Source: Actinoplanes solisilvae (GTDB lineage: Bacteria > Actinomycetota > Actinomycetes > Mycobacteriales > Micromonosporaceae). Taken from it: DNA of 64,000 bases. How positions within the stretch are numbered: position 1 is the stretch's first letter; the number at the start of each line of letters is the position of its first letter. The stretch covers positions 39,877-103,876 of the forward strand of contig NZ_RJAC01000025.1 of assembly GCF_003999975.1 (NCBI RefSeq), given 5' to 3'. Shown here piece by piece: positions 42,293 through 51,202 of the stretch. The position numbers and the translations under genes are program-made. The notes beneath the pieces are model-generated. The model did no database searches. It saw only the letters and a program-made list of their open reading frames with translations, and was not told the DNA's origin.

Positions 42293-42516
42293 TCAGCGAG
42301 CGCCGGCGGCGTTGCGCGCGGCGGTCATGATGACGTCGGCGACGGCGACGGCGACGGCGACGGCCTGGGTCAGGAACAGGGCGTGGCTGGCTGGGACGTT
42401 GGTGGTCGTCGCGCTGATGCGCTTGGCCACGTGCTGCAGCATGGCCTGGTCGAAGGCTCGGCGAACGCGCCGTGGACCAGTACGACGTTCTTGATCTCTT
42501 GATCGGTGGTGCTCGT
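42293..42516 (-). pseudogene. alpha/beta hydrolase with internal deletion and lost start
   Basis: The 5' part reads STTDQEIKNVVLVHGAFAEP and the 3' part, in another frame, reads MLQHVAKRISATTTNVPASH ALFLTQAVAV and AAGAR before the stop. The two ends match the first ~20 and last ~55 residues of the hydrolase family at 5537 and 59076; about 160 residues are missing. The codon at the expected start is ACG, 7 nt after GGAAGGA, suggesting a mutated ATG. Confidence 0.75.
42335..42364. repeat. hexanucleotide microsatellite (GACGGC)n
   Basis: Four exact GACGGC units plus one variant GTCGGC within the hydrolase remnant, encoding alternating Ala-Val on the minus strand. Confidence 0.7.
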
Positions 42517-42592
42517 GGGGCTCGTCCTTCCGTTGGTGCGCCGGCGTTGCCCGGGGCGGGTTCTGAGCGGGGCCGGGGCATCGCCCCCGAAG

Positions 42593-42606
42593 TGCAATAT
42601 ATTGCA
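42593..42606. promoter_or_regulatory. TGCAATATATTGCA palindrome, copy 1
   Basis: A perfect 14-bp palindrome, extended by one or two symmetric bases, in otherwise GC-rich DNA. It is located 77 bp upstream of the dead hydrolase gene. An identical copy is at 47329-47342. Confidence 0.6.
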
Positions 42607-43122
42607 TGCAGCGGGAGGTATGCCAGGTCAGAGATGAACTGTGCCCGGGCTTACATTGCGTCCGACCGCATGACGGTCCCGAAGGTCCGGGCGTCCGCGC
42701 CGGTCCTGGACTCCGCCGCCATGAGGCTGTTCGGAAAGAAGGTGCGGCCTGAGGCCGAGACCATCGTCGGCGCCGATCCCGTCGCCCTGGAGTCGACGAT
42801 GGAATACAGCGGGTCACATGGCGGACCTCGTGGGCATCCGTTATGGCAGCACGGTGAAGGACCATTGCTTGGTCTGTGGTTCCAGGCGTTGAACAGACCT
42901 TCTTTGGCGAGGGCTCGGCCGTGTGAGGAACAACGTCAGGGACGGCACCGTCAGACGGAGCGCCGGCAAGCCTGCAGCCGCTTTATCCCGACTGCGTGGT
43001 AATGGCTCGATCCGGTATTCATCACGTGATCATCAGCCGCAGGAATATCCCCCGAAAAGATCGGAGGTGTGAATTAAGGGAGCGTCTGTCCGAATCTCGT
43101 TGTTCTCGGAGGCGAAGAGAAC
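42607..43122. other. gene-free stretch
   Basis: Frames exist on both strands but none has a ribosome site with gene-like codon bias or a recognisable motif. I see nothing I can name. Confidence 0.4.
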
Positions 43123-43151
43123 TTGATTTGTTGTTACCGTAACAGTATTGA
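43123..43151 (+). promoter_or_regulatory. promoter with internal palindrome (MarR gene)
   Basis: TTGATT, a 17-bp spacer, then TATTGA. The spacer contains the perfect palindrome TGTTAC-C-GTAACA (43132-43144), placed where a bound repressor would block polymerase. Likely autoregulation by the MarR protein. Confidence 0.7.
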
Positions 43152-43173
43152 ACATTCAAGGAGAAAGACGGCT

Positions 43174-43188
43174 ATGCTTCCGCGATGA
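43174..43188 (+). CDS. four-codon leader ORF (MLPR) overlapping marR start
   Basis: AAGGAGAA lies 8 nt before ATG 43174, whereas the MarR ATG (43185) is about 19 nt away from it. The mini-ORF ATG CTT CCG CGA TGA ends in the ATGA overlap that starts MarR, so MarR translation probably depends on termination-reinitiation. Confidence 0.5.
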   Translation: MLPR

Positions 43189-43820
43189 GTGATGACAGGC
43201 TCGAGCCTGTTCCCTGGCTCGACAGTGAAGAACGCGCGACGTGGATGACTCTGACAACGATGATCGTCTCATTGTCGGCCGCGATCGACGGCCAGCTCAA
43301 GCGCGATTCGGGGCTCAGCTTCTTCGAATATGCCATCCTGTCTGCGCTGTCTCAGCCCGAGAACCACGCAATGCAGATGAGCAATCTGGCAACACTGGCC
43401 GGCGGCTCGCGGTCCCGGCTGTCGCATGCCGTTACCCGGCTGGAGCGGCAGGGGTTGGTGCAGCGCCGCACGAACACGACGAATGAGACTCGATGCGTCG
43501 AGGCTGTGCTCACCGCGGAGGGTCTCGCCGTGATCGAGGCGGCCTCGCCCGACCACGTACGCGAAGCTCGTCGTCTGGTCTTCGACCGGCTAAACCCAGC
43601 GCAGGTACGTCACCTGCAGCGCATCGCCCACGAGCTCGCCGAGGCCGCGTCCCCCGAGGCGGTCAAAGCCGTCGAAGCGGTGATCGAGCAGGCTGCGAAG
43701 ACCCCGGCCGAAGAAGCCGCTGAGCCCGCTCGACACGCGAGCGACGCGAGCGGCGCAGACGGTCACCGCGGTGATGCACGAGCCGGCGCTGCGCAGACGC
43801 CGGCCGAACCCCCGGCGTGA
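43185..43820 (+). CDS. MarR family transcriptional regulator
   Basis: A 211-residue regulator: SFFEYAILSALSQPENHAMQ, MSNLATLAGGSRSRLSHAVT, RLERQGLVQRR form the winged helix (about 45-100). The C-terminal 45 residues are an Ala/Glu/Pro-rich tail (EQAAKTPAEEAAEPARHASD) longer than usual for MarR proteins. Expression is likely controlled by the palindromic promoter at 43123 and the MLPR mini-ORF. No obvious partner gene sits next to it. Confidence 0.88.
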   Translation: MSDDRLEPVPWLDSEERATWMTLTTMIVSLSAAIDGQLKRDSGLSFFEYAILSALSQPENHAMQMSNLATLAGGSRSRLSHAVTRLERQGLVQRRTNTTNETRCVEAVLTAEGLAVIEAASPDHVREARRLVFDRLNPAQVRHLQRIAHELAEAASPEAVKAVEAVIEQAAKTPAEEAAEPARHASDASGADGHRGDARAGAAQTPAEPPA

Positions 43821-43836
43821 CCGGAGGCCCTTCGTT

Positions 43837-44181
43837 CTAGGCCGGCGGCGCAAAGCGGCACTGTTCGACGACGTGCGCCACCGTGGTGTCCTCGCCCGCC
43901 CTGGCGATAGTGGTGATCAAAAGATCGATGTCGGCCTCGGTCAGCGGTACCGGTCCAGCCACGGCGGCGAACACGATCGCCTGCGCGACCTCGGCCTCAT
44001 GGCCGTCCGCCGGCCTGGTTCTCAACCCCGTGACGAGATCGTGGGGGAGCCGGTCGGCGATGGTCATGAGGAGTCGGAACAGCCGCTGCCCTGTTTCGAG
44101 CTGCTGCGCGATCCGGTTCACTCTGGGCCCTGGACTCTCGTTGAAGGCCCGTGCGACGGTTGCCGACGGACCCGCGCTCAT
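43837..44181 (-). CDS. hypothetical protein downstream of sigma-factor remnant
   Basis: A 114-residue helical protein (RVNRIAQQLETGQRLFRLLM, TIADRLPHDLVTGLRTRPAD, DIDLLITTIARAGEDTTVAH). I do not recognise it. Its ATG overlaps the stop of an ECF sigma-factor fragment (ATGA at 44178-44181), so it was probably the partner gene of that sigma factor. No membrane helix or zinc motif typical of anti-sigma factors is present. Confidence 0.55.
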   Translation of the reverse strand: MSAGPSATVARAFNESPGPRVNRIAQQLETGQRLFRLLMTIADRLPHDLVTGLRTRPADGHEAEVAQAIVFAAVAGPVPLTEADIDLLITTIARAGEDTTVAHVVEQCRFAPPA

Positions 44182-44312
44182 TCGGTGATGGGCGCGTCAC
44201 GCACCGATTTCATGGCGTAGAACGCGCGGGACTTGACGGTTCCGACCGGGACGCCGAGCTCGACCGCTGCATCGTCGAGAGTTACGTCGTTGTGGAGAGG
44301 TGGCAGCGACGA
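44178..44312 (-). pseudogene. ECF sigma factor region 4 remnant
   Basis: The minus strand reads LHNDVTLDDAAVELGVPVGT then VKSRAFYAMKSVRDAPITE and a stop, the region 4 helix-turn-helix and C-terminus of an ECF sigma factor. Region 2 is absent; the upstream sequence is AT-rich and unrelated. Confidence 0.7.
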
Positions 44313-44406
44313 GTTTAAAAGTTTCAAAAGGCCGCCGGAGCGGTCGGTCGATTAATTGTCGGAACAGTGACTGACGCTACCGGACGGTAGGGTTACTGCG
44401 CGCCGT

Positions 44407-47163
44407 TCAGCTGGTGATCTCGCCCATGTCCGGGCGGTCGGTATGGTGCGCCGACAGGGCGTCGCGGAGCCCGGCCCGGGACGAGATGCCGAGCTTGGGG
44501 AAGATGCGGTACAGGTGGGCGCCGACCGTTCGATGGGAGAGGTAGAGCCGCTCGGCGATTTGTTTGTTACTGAGCCCACCCGCCGCCAACTGGGCGATCT
44601 CGAGCTCTTGAGTGGTCAAGGTAGCCGTCTTGAGCTCGGTCATTACCGGGCGATATCCGGTGGCCCGCAGCTCGACGACGGTTCGGGCCAGGAATGGTTC
44701 GGCGCCGATCGCGGTGAATCCGTTCCGGGCGGCCAGCAGATGCACGCGGGCGCGGGTGAAGTATTTGCGTCTTCGCAGTTTCTCGGCAAATGCGAGACGG
44801 ATTCGCGAAGCCTCGAAGAGCCAGCGTTCGGAGAGGTCGTCCAGCAGCGTGACCTCCAGTTGTTTGTCCGCCTCGTCGCTGTCCAGAACGAGTGCGTTGA
44901 CGCCGTCCTGGATCAGCCTCATCCGGGGCGACAATTCCGCGACGTCGGCGGACCGCACGGCGTCGGCGTGGGCTCGGGCCTCCGCCACGCGACCGGTGCG
45001 CAGGGCCGCCTCGACCAGATCGAATATCAACCAGGTGCTGATCGGGGTGTAGGGCTCGAGGACGCCCGCCGGGCTCACGGCGACGGCGTGGAGGTAGGCG
45101 GCCTCGAAGTCACCTTCCGCCGCGGCGGCCAGCGCTCGAGGATGGTGGGCGACGGAGACCGCCCCGGCGACCCCGCGGGGCAGCGCCCAGTGAGTTATCT
45201 CGTCGGCCAGCTTGACCGCCTCGTCCGTCCGGCCGCGCCCGGCCGCGACGATCGCCCGGCTGTAGAGGAAATACCAGATCAGGAACGGAAGGCCGGCGGT
45301 GACGCAGACCTGCTGGGCCTCGTGGGCCAGTTCCTCCGCCTCGTCCCAGCGGCCGGTGAGGTAGTCGTCCAGGCACAGGTGCATCAGCGCCGACAGTTGC
45401 CGGCGCGGCGCCCCTCCCTCGCGGCCCTGCCGGACCAGCCGCCACGAGTGCTCGCGGTTGTCGCCGAGCCGATCGAGAAAGACCGAAGCGGTACCGATCC
45501 GCATGACCCGCGTCAGGTCCCCCTCGTCGGGCAGGGTGGAGATCAGCGCGTCCAGCTGGGCTCGGGCCGCCGTGCCGGTGCGTACGGGGTCGGGGAAGGT
45601 CCGGCTCATCACGGCGAGGATGTCCGGCGGCGCCGGCCTGATCCGGTTCATGTTGCGGTGGAAGACGGCCCAGTGCTCGGCCCTGCCGGCGTACCAGGAC
45701 AGCAGAAGCAGCGTGTGCATGGCCTCGTCCAGCGCCGGGTCGTCGGCCCGCCAGTCGTGGTCGCCCATCTCGATCGCGCCGGACAGCAGCCGATGGGCGG
45801 TGGGCACGTCACCGTCGCCATTGATCATCAATAGGGCGGCTGCGGTGCCTGCGTGCAGCGAGACGGTCGTGCCCGGGCTGGACGCCTGCGCATCGGCCAG
45901 CAAAGTGTCCGCATCGCTGGATCCGCCGGCCTCGGCGCCGATGTACGCGGCCTCGGCCAGCCGTCGCGCCCGGCTGTTCGGGGTGGCGCTCAACTCGGCG
46001 GCACGAACCAGGGCTGCGATGGCCCCCAGGGCGTCCCCCCGCCGCAGGACGCGGTGAGCGGCTTCGTCGAGCTGAACCGCCACGAGCTCGTCCGGTGCGG
46101 CCGTGGCCGCGGCCAGATGCCAGGCGCGGCGTTCGGGATCGGCGGACAGGCCGGTCGCGGCGGCGAGGTGGGCGTTGCGACGTTCCTCATGGGTGGACAG
46201 GGCGACGATTGCCGATTGGATCAGCGGATGGCGGAAGGTGATGCGTCCGGCCGTGTCGTCCACCCGGACCAGTTCGGCCCGCTCGGCCGGCGCCAGGTCG
46301 GCCAGGCTCGCCATGCCGCGCAGGACCCGCACGTCGCCGCTGCCCTCGAAGGTGGCGAGCAGCAGGAGCAAGCGCGTTGCCTCGGGCAGGCCCGCGATCC
46401 GCAGGGTGAACGCCGTCTGCAGGCGTTCGCTCAAGGGCACGACGTCGGACCCTTCCGGGTGATGCGCGGCAGGCCTGGTCAGGGTGCCCGGCAGCTCGAC
46501 GAGGGCGAGCGGATTGCCCTGGGCGAGGTCGAGCAGCCGTGCCCGGGGACGAACCGGCAGCGTGGGAAAGCGGCTGTCGAGAAGCTGGGCGCTGGCTTCG
46601 CGGGTGAGGGGCTGGACGACTACCTCGCTGAGGCCACGGCGGTCGAGGAAGCTTTCCGTGCCAGTGCGCGAGGCGGCGATGACACCCACCGGCGAGCCCT
46701 TGACCCGCCGCGCGATGAAGCCCAGCACGACAGCGCTCGGCCGGTCTCCCCATTGCACGTCGTCGACGACCAGCAGCACGGGCGTCTTCTTGGCGACGGT
46801 GGTGAGCAGCGAGAGCACGGCGTTGCCGATCAGGAGCGAGGCCGGGGTAGGCCCCGGACCGAAGCCGAGTGCGACGGTGAGCGCGTCGCGCAGGGCCGGA
46901 GGCAGGCGCAGGATCTCGGCCTGCAGGGGCAGCAACAGTTGGTTGAGCAACGAGTAGCTCACGTCGGCTTCGAACTCGGAGCCGGACGCCGGTAGCACTC
47001 GCATGCCGTCGAGATCGGCCAGGCTCGCGGCGGCGGCCAGCAACGCCGACTTTCCGATGCCCGGCTCGCCGCGCACCATCTTGACGTCACCGCCGTCCCG
47101 CACCGACTGCAGGAAACGGCCGATCCGGGTCAGCTCAGTCTCACGGCCGAATAGGTGTTCCAC
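44407..47163 (-). CDS. LuxR family transcriptional regulator, large ATP-binding (LAL)
   Basis: A 918-residue regulator, closely similar to 35987 from end to end: start EHLFGRETELTRIGRFLQSV, Walker A GEPGIGKS (32-39), Walker B VLLVVDDVQWGDRPS and C-terminal helix-turn-helix LTTQELEIAQLAAGGLSNKQ...LSHRTVGAHLYRIFPKLG. GTG start with GAGG 8 nt upstream. Unlike the other three LAL genes it has no dyad promoter copy; instead the TGCAATATATTGCA palindrome lies 166 bp upstream. Confidence 0.92.
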   Translation of the reverse strand: MEHLFGRETELTRIGRFLQSVRDGGDVKMVRGEPGIGKSALLAAAASLADLDGMRVLPASGSEFEADVSYSLLNQLLLPLQAEILRLPPALRDALTVALGFGPGPTPASLLIGNAVLSLLTTVAKKTPVLLVVDDVQWGDRPSAVVLGFIARRVKGSPVGVIAASRTGTESFLDRRGLSEVVVQPLTREASAQLLDSRFPTLPVRPRARLLDLAQGNPLALVELPGTLTRPAAHHPEGSDVVPLSERLQTAFTLRIAGLPEATRLLLLLATFEGSGDVRVLRGMASLADLAPAERAELVRVDDTAGRITFRHPLIQSAIVALSTHEERRNAHLAAATGLSADPERRAWHLAAATAAPDELVAVQLDEAAHRVLRRGDALGAIAALVRAAELSATPNSRARRLAEAAYIGAEAGGSSDADTLLADAQASSPGTTVSLHAGTAAALLMINGDGDVPTAHRLLSGAIEMGDHDWRADDPALDEAMHTLLLLSWYAGRAEHWAVFHRNMNRIRPAPPDILAVMSRTFPDPVRTGTAARAQLDALISTLPDEGDLTRVMRIGTASVFLDRLGDNREHSWRLVRQGREGGAPRRQLSALMHLCLDDYLTGRWDEAEELAHEAQQVCVTAGLPFLIWYFLYSRAIVAAGRGRTDEAVKLADEITHWALPRGVAGAVSVAHHPRALAAAAEGDFEAAYLHAVAVSPAGVLEPYTPISTWLIFDLVEAALRTGRVAEARAHADAVRSADVAELSPRMRLIQDGVNALVLDSDEADKQLEVTLLDDLSERWLFEASRIRLAFAEKLRRRKYFTRARVHLLAARNGFTAIGAEPFLARTVVELRATGYRPVMTELKTATLTTQELEIAQLAAGGLSNKQIAERLYLSHRTVGAHLYRIFPKLGISSRAGLRDALSAHHTDRPDMGEITS

Positions 47164-47328
47164 AGCAAGCGCCTCGATCAGGTCGGGTCGGTGCCGGAGC
47201 CGAGGGTGTCCAGCAGGGGGCCAGGGTTTACCAATTGGCGCGGGCGGCCGCGGCCTTGAGGTCGTCGTTCTCGCGGCGGGCGACGACGAGCTCGTGCTGG
47301 GCGACCGAGCCGCGACCGCAACGCATCA

Positions 47329-47342
47329 TGCAATATATTGCA
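47329..47342. promoter_or_regulatory. TGCAATATATTGCA palindrome, copy 2
   Basis: Identical to the palindrome at 42593. It stands in the spacer between the LAL regulator (start 47163) and the 3' end of an AraC gene, so the LAL gene is the only candidate target. Confidence 0.6.
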
Positions 47343-47395
47343 CAACGTCCGGTGATTGGTGTCAAGAAGCGTCTCGTGTGACGGACGTCCCTAGG

Positions 47396-48310
47396 TCACC
47401 GGGCTTCGGCTAGGCCCGCGCGACGCACCGCTGAGGGCGCGAGGCCGTACCGTGCTTGGAACGCCCGCGTGAAATGAGCCTGGCTGGAGAAGCCCCAGCG
47501 GGCCGCGATCCGGGCGATGCTGAGGTGGGTCAGCAGCGGATCGGCCAGATCCCGGCGGGTCGATTCCAGCCGCCGCAGGCGGATGTGCTCGGTGACCGTG
47601 TGCGGCTCGTGCTCGAACAGCCGGTGCAGCGTGCGCGGGGCGAGCCGGTGGGCGGCGGCGACGCGATCGTGGGTCAGTCCCGGGTCGCCCAGATGGTCGC
47701 GAACGTACTGCAGGACCCGGATCCGTTGGGCGTCCTCGACCGCGTCGCCGCCGGCCGGAGCCACCACCCCGAGAGCGCCCGCGACGAGGTGCAGCCCCGC
47801 CTCCCCCAGGCGGTCCGCGGCGGCGCCGAGGGACTTGCGCTGGCCCACCGCGGTGGCGATGAAGCCGGCCAGCACGGCGCCGGAGCCCTCGCCGAACGAA
47901 TGGGCCCGCTGCATCGCCTGCCGGACGACATTGTCCGGCAGGGACAGGGCGCCGCGCGGGAAGGCGAGCACGGCGCACGACCATCGGTGCTCCAGCCGTA
48001 GGTCGTAAGGGACATCGGTGTCGTACAGGGTCATCTGCCCCGGCCCGATGTGCACCTGCCGGCCGTCCTGGCTCACCGTGGCCGCGCCGTCGAGCTGCAG
48101 GCAAAGCTTGAGGCGGTCGATCGGGTCCCGCCGCACGGCCCCTTGAGTGCGGCGCAGATGCTGCGGCGCGCCGCTGATCTGATAGGCGAGCAGCGGACCC
48201 ATCTCCGTGCCGGCCATCGTGCCGGTCGCCTCGCCCGGAGGAGCCGGTGCGAGCCCGCCGAACGACTGGCTCAGGGTCATTCGCCACAGCTCGGAAACGG
48301 AGGAGGTCAC
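47396..48310 (-). CDS. AraC family transcriptional regulator
   Basis: A 304-residue regulator: N-terminal AraC-binding-like domain (LKLCLQLDGAATVSQDGRQV, HIGPGQMTLYDTDVPYDLRL) and C-terminal helix-turn-helix pair (THDRVAAAHRLAPRTLHRLF, LSIARIAARWGFSSQAHFTR AFQARYGLAPS). GTG start, modest ribosome site. Divergent from the GMC oxidoreductase 105 bp away, its likely target. Confidence 0.88.
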   Translation of the reverse strand: MTSSVSELWRMTLSQSFGGLAPAPPGEATGTMAGTEMGPLLAYQISGAPQHLRRTQGAVRRDPIDRLKLCLQLDGAATVSQDGRQVHIGPGQMTLYDTDVPYDLRLEHRWSCAVLAFPRGALSLPDNVVRQAMQRAHSFGEGSGAVLAGFIATAVGQRKSLGAAADRLGEAGLHLVAGALGVVAPAGGDAVEDAQRIRVLQYVRDHLGDPGLTHDRVAAAHRLAPRTLHRLFEHEPHTVTEHIRLRRLESTRRDLADPLLTHLSIARIAARWGFSSQAHFTRAFQARYGLAPSAVRRAGLAEAR

Positions 48311-48415
48311 ACTCTGCCATACGTGGGCGGGTCGGCAATGTTCAGTCGCCGATGGTCAAAAGCAGAGGCGGGAATCGTCAATCACCCGCGGTGAGACCGA
48401 GCAACCGTGGGCTGC

Positions 48416-49933
48416 ATGTCTACTCACTATGACTTCATCGTGGTCGGCGCGGGCTCGGCCGGCTCGGTCATCGCCGCGCGCCTGTCCGAGGACCCGCAGG
48501 TTCGGGTGCTGCTGCTCGAGTCGGGCCCGGCCGACACCCTGCCCGCCATCGCGGCTCCGCAGGCCTGGCCGGCGCTGTGGGGCAGCACCGTCGACTATGC
48601 CTACACCACGGTGCCGCAGACCGGCTTCGACGGCGCCGTGCACAACTGGCCGCGCGGCCATACCCTCGGCGGCTCGAGCAGCATCAACGCGATGGTCTAC
48701 CTGCGCGGCAACGCGGCCGACTTCGACGGGTGGGCCAAACAGGGCGCCGACGGTTGGGACTTCGCCTCCGTGCTGCCGTACTTCCGCAAGATGGAGACCG
48801 TCAAGGGTGACGATCCGGCTTTCCGTGGCGACAGCGGCCCGATGCTCCCCGCGGTGGCGGTCGATCCCAACCCGCTCTCGCAGGTCTTCGTGGACGCGGC
48901 CGTCGCGGCCGGCTATCCGCGGACGGAGGACTTCAACGGCGCCACCGCCGAAGGCGTCGGCTGGCACGAGCTGTCCATCGCCGACGGGCGCCGGCAGAGC
49001 ACCGCGGTCGCCTATCTGCGCCCGGCCGAGCAGCGTCCCAACCTGACCATCCTGACCGGCGCCCGCGCCCACCGGCTGCTGTTCGAACGAGGGCGCTGTG
49101 TCGGCGTCACCTTCGCCCGCGACGGTGAGGTGACTTCGGCGTACGCGGACTACGAGGTCGTGGTGAGCGCCGGCGCGGTCGACTCGCCCCGGCTGCTGCT
49201 GCACTCCGGCATCGGCGACGCGACCGACCTCGGCCGGCTGGGCATCCCGGTCGTGCAGGATCTGCCCGGCGTCGGCCGGAACCTGCATGACCACCCTCTG
49301 GCCAGTGTGGTGTACGAGGCGACACAGCCCATCCCGGCCGGACTGAACAACTATGCCGAGACGTCGATGCTTTGGCGCAGCGACGCCGGGCTGCCCGGCC
49401 CGGACATGCAGCTGATGTTCATCCACGTGCCCTTCCACACACCGGCGCTGCAAGCCCCGCGCAACAGCTTCACCTTCGGCGTGGCCCTTGTGCCGGAGGC
49501 GCGCGGCTCGATCCGCCTGGCCTCGGCCGACCCCACGGTCGCTCCGCTGATCGACCCGAACTACCTCGGCGACGAGTCGGACGTCCGGCGCCTGGTCGAG
49601 GGGATCAAGGTGGCCCGCACGATCGCCGCGACCTCGCCGTTCGACGGCTGGCGCGGGCGCGAGGCGCTGCCCGGCCCGGACGTTCGCACTCGGGACGGCC
49701 TGCGCGAGTATCTGCGCCAAGGCACGGGAACCTACTACCACCCGGTGGGCACCTGCAGGATGGGCACCGACGGGGAGGCCGTGGTCGGCCCCGACCTGAG
49801 CGTGCACGGCCTGGACGGGCTGCGTGTGGCGGACGCCTCGATCATGCCGCGCATCGTCTGCGTGAACACCAACCCCGCGACGATCATGGTCGGCGAGAAG
49901 GCGGCCGACCTGATCCGCGCCGCGCACTCCTGA
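48416..49933 (+). CDS. GMC family FAD-dependent oxidoreductase (choline dehydrogenase-like)
   Basis: A 505-residue flavoenzyme: dinucleotide motif DFIVVGAGSAGSVIAARLSE (about 6-25), GMC signature 1 PRGHTLGGSSSINAMVYLRG (about 80-99), signature 2 SAGAVDSPRLLLHSGIG, catalytic His in YYHPVGTCRMG and the C-terminal NTNPATIMVGEKAADLI. It oxidises alcohols. No secretion signal. Followed at 180 bp by the two-component monooxygenase, possibly one catabolic unit with AraC. Confidence 0.92.
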   Translation: MSTHYDFIVVGAGSAGSVIAARLSEDPQVRVLLLESGPADTLPAIAAPQAWPALWGSTVDYAYTTVPQTGFDGAVHNWPRGHTLGGSSSINAMVYLRGNAADFDGWAKQGADGWDFASVLPYFRKMETVKGDDPAFRGDSGPMLPAVAVDPNPLSQVFVDAAVAAGYPRTEDFNGATAEGVGWHELSIADGRRQSTAVAYLRPAEQRPNLTILTGARAHRLLFERGRCVGVTFARDGEVTSAYADYEVVVSAGAVDSPRLLLHSGIGDATDLGRLGIPVVQDLPGVGRNLHDHPLASVVYEATQPIPAGLNNYAETSMLWRSDAGLPGPDMQLMFIHVPFHTPALQAPRNSFTFGVALVPEARGSIRLASADPTVAPLIDPNYLGDESDVRRLVEGIKVARTIAATSPFDGWRGREALPGPDVRTRDGLREYLRQGTGTYYHPVGTCRMGTDGEAVVGPDLSVHGLDGLRVADASIMPRIVCVNTNPATIMVGEKAADLIRAAHS

Positions 49934-50113
49934 CGGCGACGCCGGTGCGGGCGGCAGCTCCGTCTGCGCGGCGTCCGCGTACACAGGACTCGACGGCCGG
50001 GAGGTCACACCGTTCAGAGCCGTCTGTCCCGCGTATGGCCTGGCTCACGAACGGAGTGTTCAGGCCGGGGTTACGCCTTCATCGTCGTCAGCCTTCGATC
50101 AGAGAACGGAATC

Positions 50114-51202
50114 ATGGTGAACTACGACCCTCGCGACATCCCGGAGCAGTTGGCCCCTTTGATCAGGTCGGCCGCCGGCGAGATGGAACGGCTTCGAGAC
50201 GTGCCGGAGAGCCTCATGAGCGAATTGGCCGAGGCCGGCGCGTTCAGCCTGTTCACACCGCGCGAGCTGGGCGGGTACGAGGTGCCCCTGGCGACCGCGG
50301 TCGACGTCTACGAGCGGTTCGGCCGTCTCGATGTGTCGGTCGGCTGGGTCGTGTGGAACGGCAACTGGGGCTTTGTCGGCGCGTTGCTGGGTGAGCCCGG
50401 CACGAACCAGATCTGGAAAGCGGGACACCCCGTTTTCGCCAACGCCGCGCAGCCCGCGACCGCAGTGTCCGTGCCGGGTGGGTATCGGGTGTCGGGGGAC
50501 TGGAAACTGGTCACCGGTGTGCGGAATGCGGACTGGGTGATCACCGTCGCGATGGTCGAGGGTCTGCCGGGACCCGCGCTCTTCGCCATTCCCCGCGATC
50601 AGGTGACGGTGCACGACACCTGGCGATCATCGGGGTTGCGTGGTTCGGGCAGCAACCGGGTCACCGTCACCGACGTCTTCGTGCCGGCCGACCTGGTCGG
50701 TCATGACACCCGCGTACGGGTCGACCGGCCGCTCTACCGCGGTCACATCCCCGCGCTGGTGTTCCCCGGCTCGGCGGCGGTCGTCCTCGGCGCGGCCCGT
50801 GGCGCCGTCGAGGAGACCATGGACCTGATCGGCGACAAGCGGGAACTGCCACGGGTGCAATCGGTCATTGCACAGTCCGAGGCCTCGGTGACAGCAGCCC
50901 GCCTGCTGGTCTTGAGCGCCGCCGAAGCAATGGACCTCGCGCATGAGCGGGACGAGCCGGTGACGATGGTGCAGCGGGCTGACCTGCGCGCGGCGATCGC
51001 CCACGCGGGAAAGATCAGCCGGCAGGTGCTGACCGACATGTACGTGCTGGGCAGCTCGGCCTCGACCGCCGAGGGCAGCCCCGTGGAGCGGCTCTTCCGG
51101 GATGGGCTGGTCGCGTTGCAGCATTTCAGCATGGCCGAGTCGTTCTTCGAGGCGGTGGGCCGGACCCGGTTCGGGCTGGATCCGGGCACGCGGCTCTTCT
51201 GA
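50114..51202 (+). CDS. flavin-dependent monooxygenase oxygenase component (acyl-CoA dehydrogenase fold)
   Basis: A 362-residue protein of the HsaA/HpaH-like group: SLMSELAEAGAFSLFTPREL, VYERFGRLDVSVGWVVWNGN, GGYRVSGDWKLVTGVRNADW, WRSSGLRGSGSNRVTVTDVF and a helical C-terminal domain. These enzymes hydroxylate aromatic or related substrates with reduced flavin from a partner reductase. The reductase follows with a TGATG overlap at 51200-51204, which makes a two-component system almost certain. Confidence 0.88.
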   Translation: MVNYDPRDIPEQLAPLIRSAAGEMERLRDVPESLMSELAEAGAFSLFTPRELGGYEVPLATAVDVYERFGRLDVSVGWVVWNGNWGFVGALLGEPGTNQIWKAGHPVFANAAQPATAVSVPGGYRVSGDWKLVTGVRNADWVITVAMVEGLPGPALFAIPRDQVTVHDTWRSSGLRGSGSNRVTVTDVFVPADLVGHDTRVRVDRPLYRGHIPALVFPGSAAVVLGAARGAVEETMDLIGDKRELPRVQSVIAQSEASVTAARLLVLSAAEAMDLAHERDEPVTMVQRADLRAAIAHAGKISRQVLTDMYVLGSSASTAEGSPVERLFRDGLVALQHFSMAESFFEAVGRTRFGLDPGTRLF

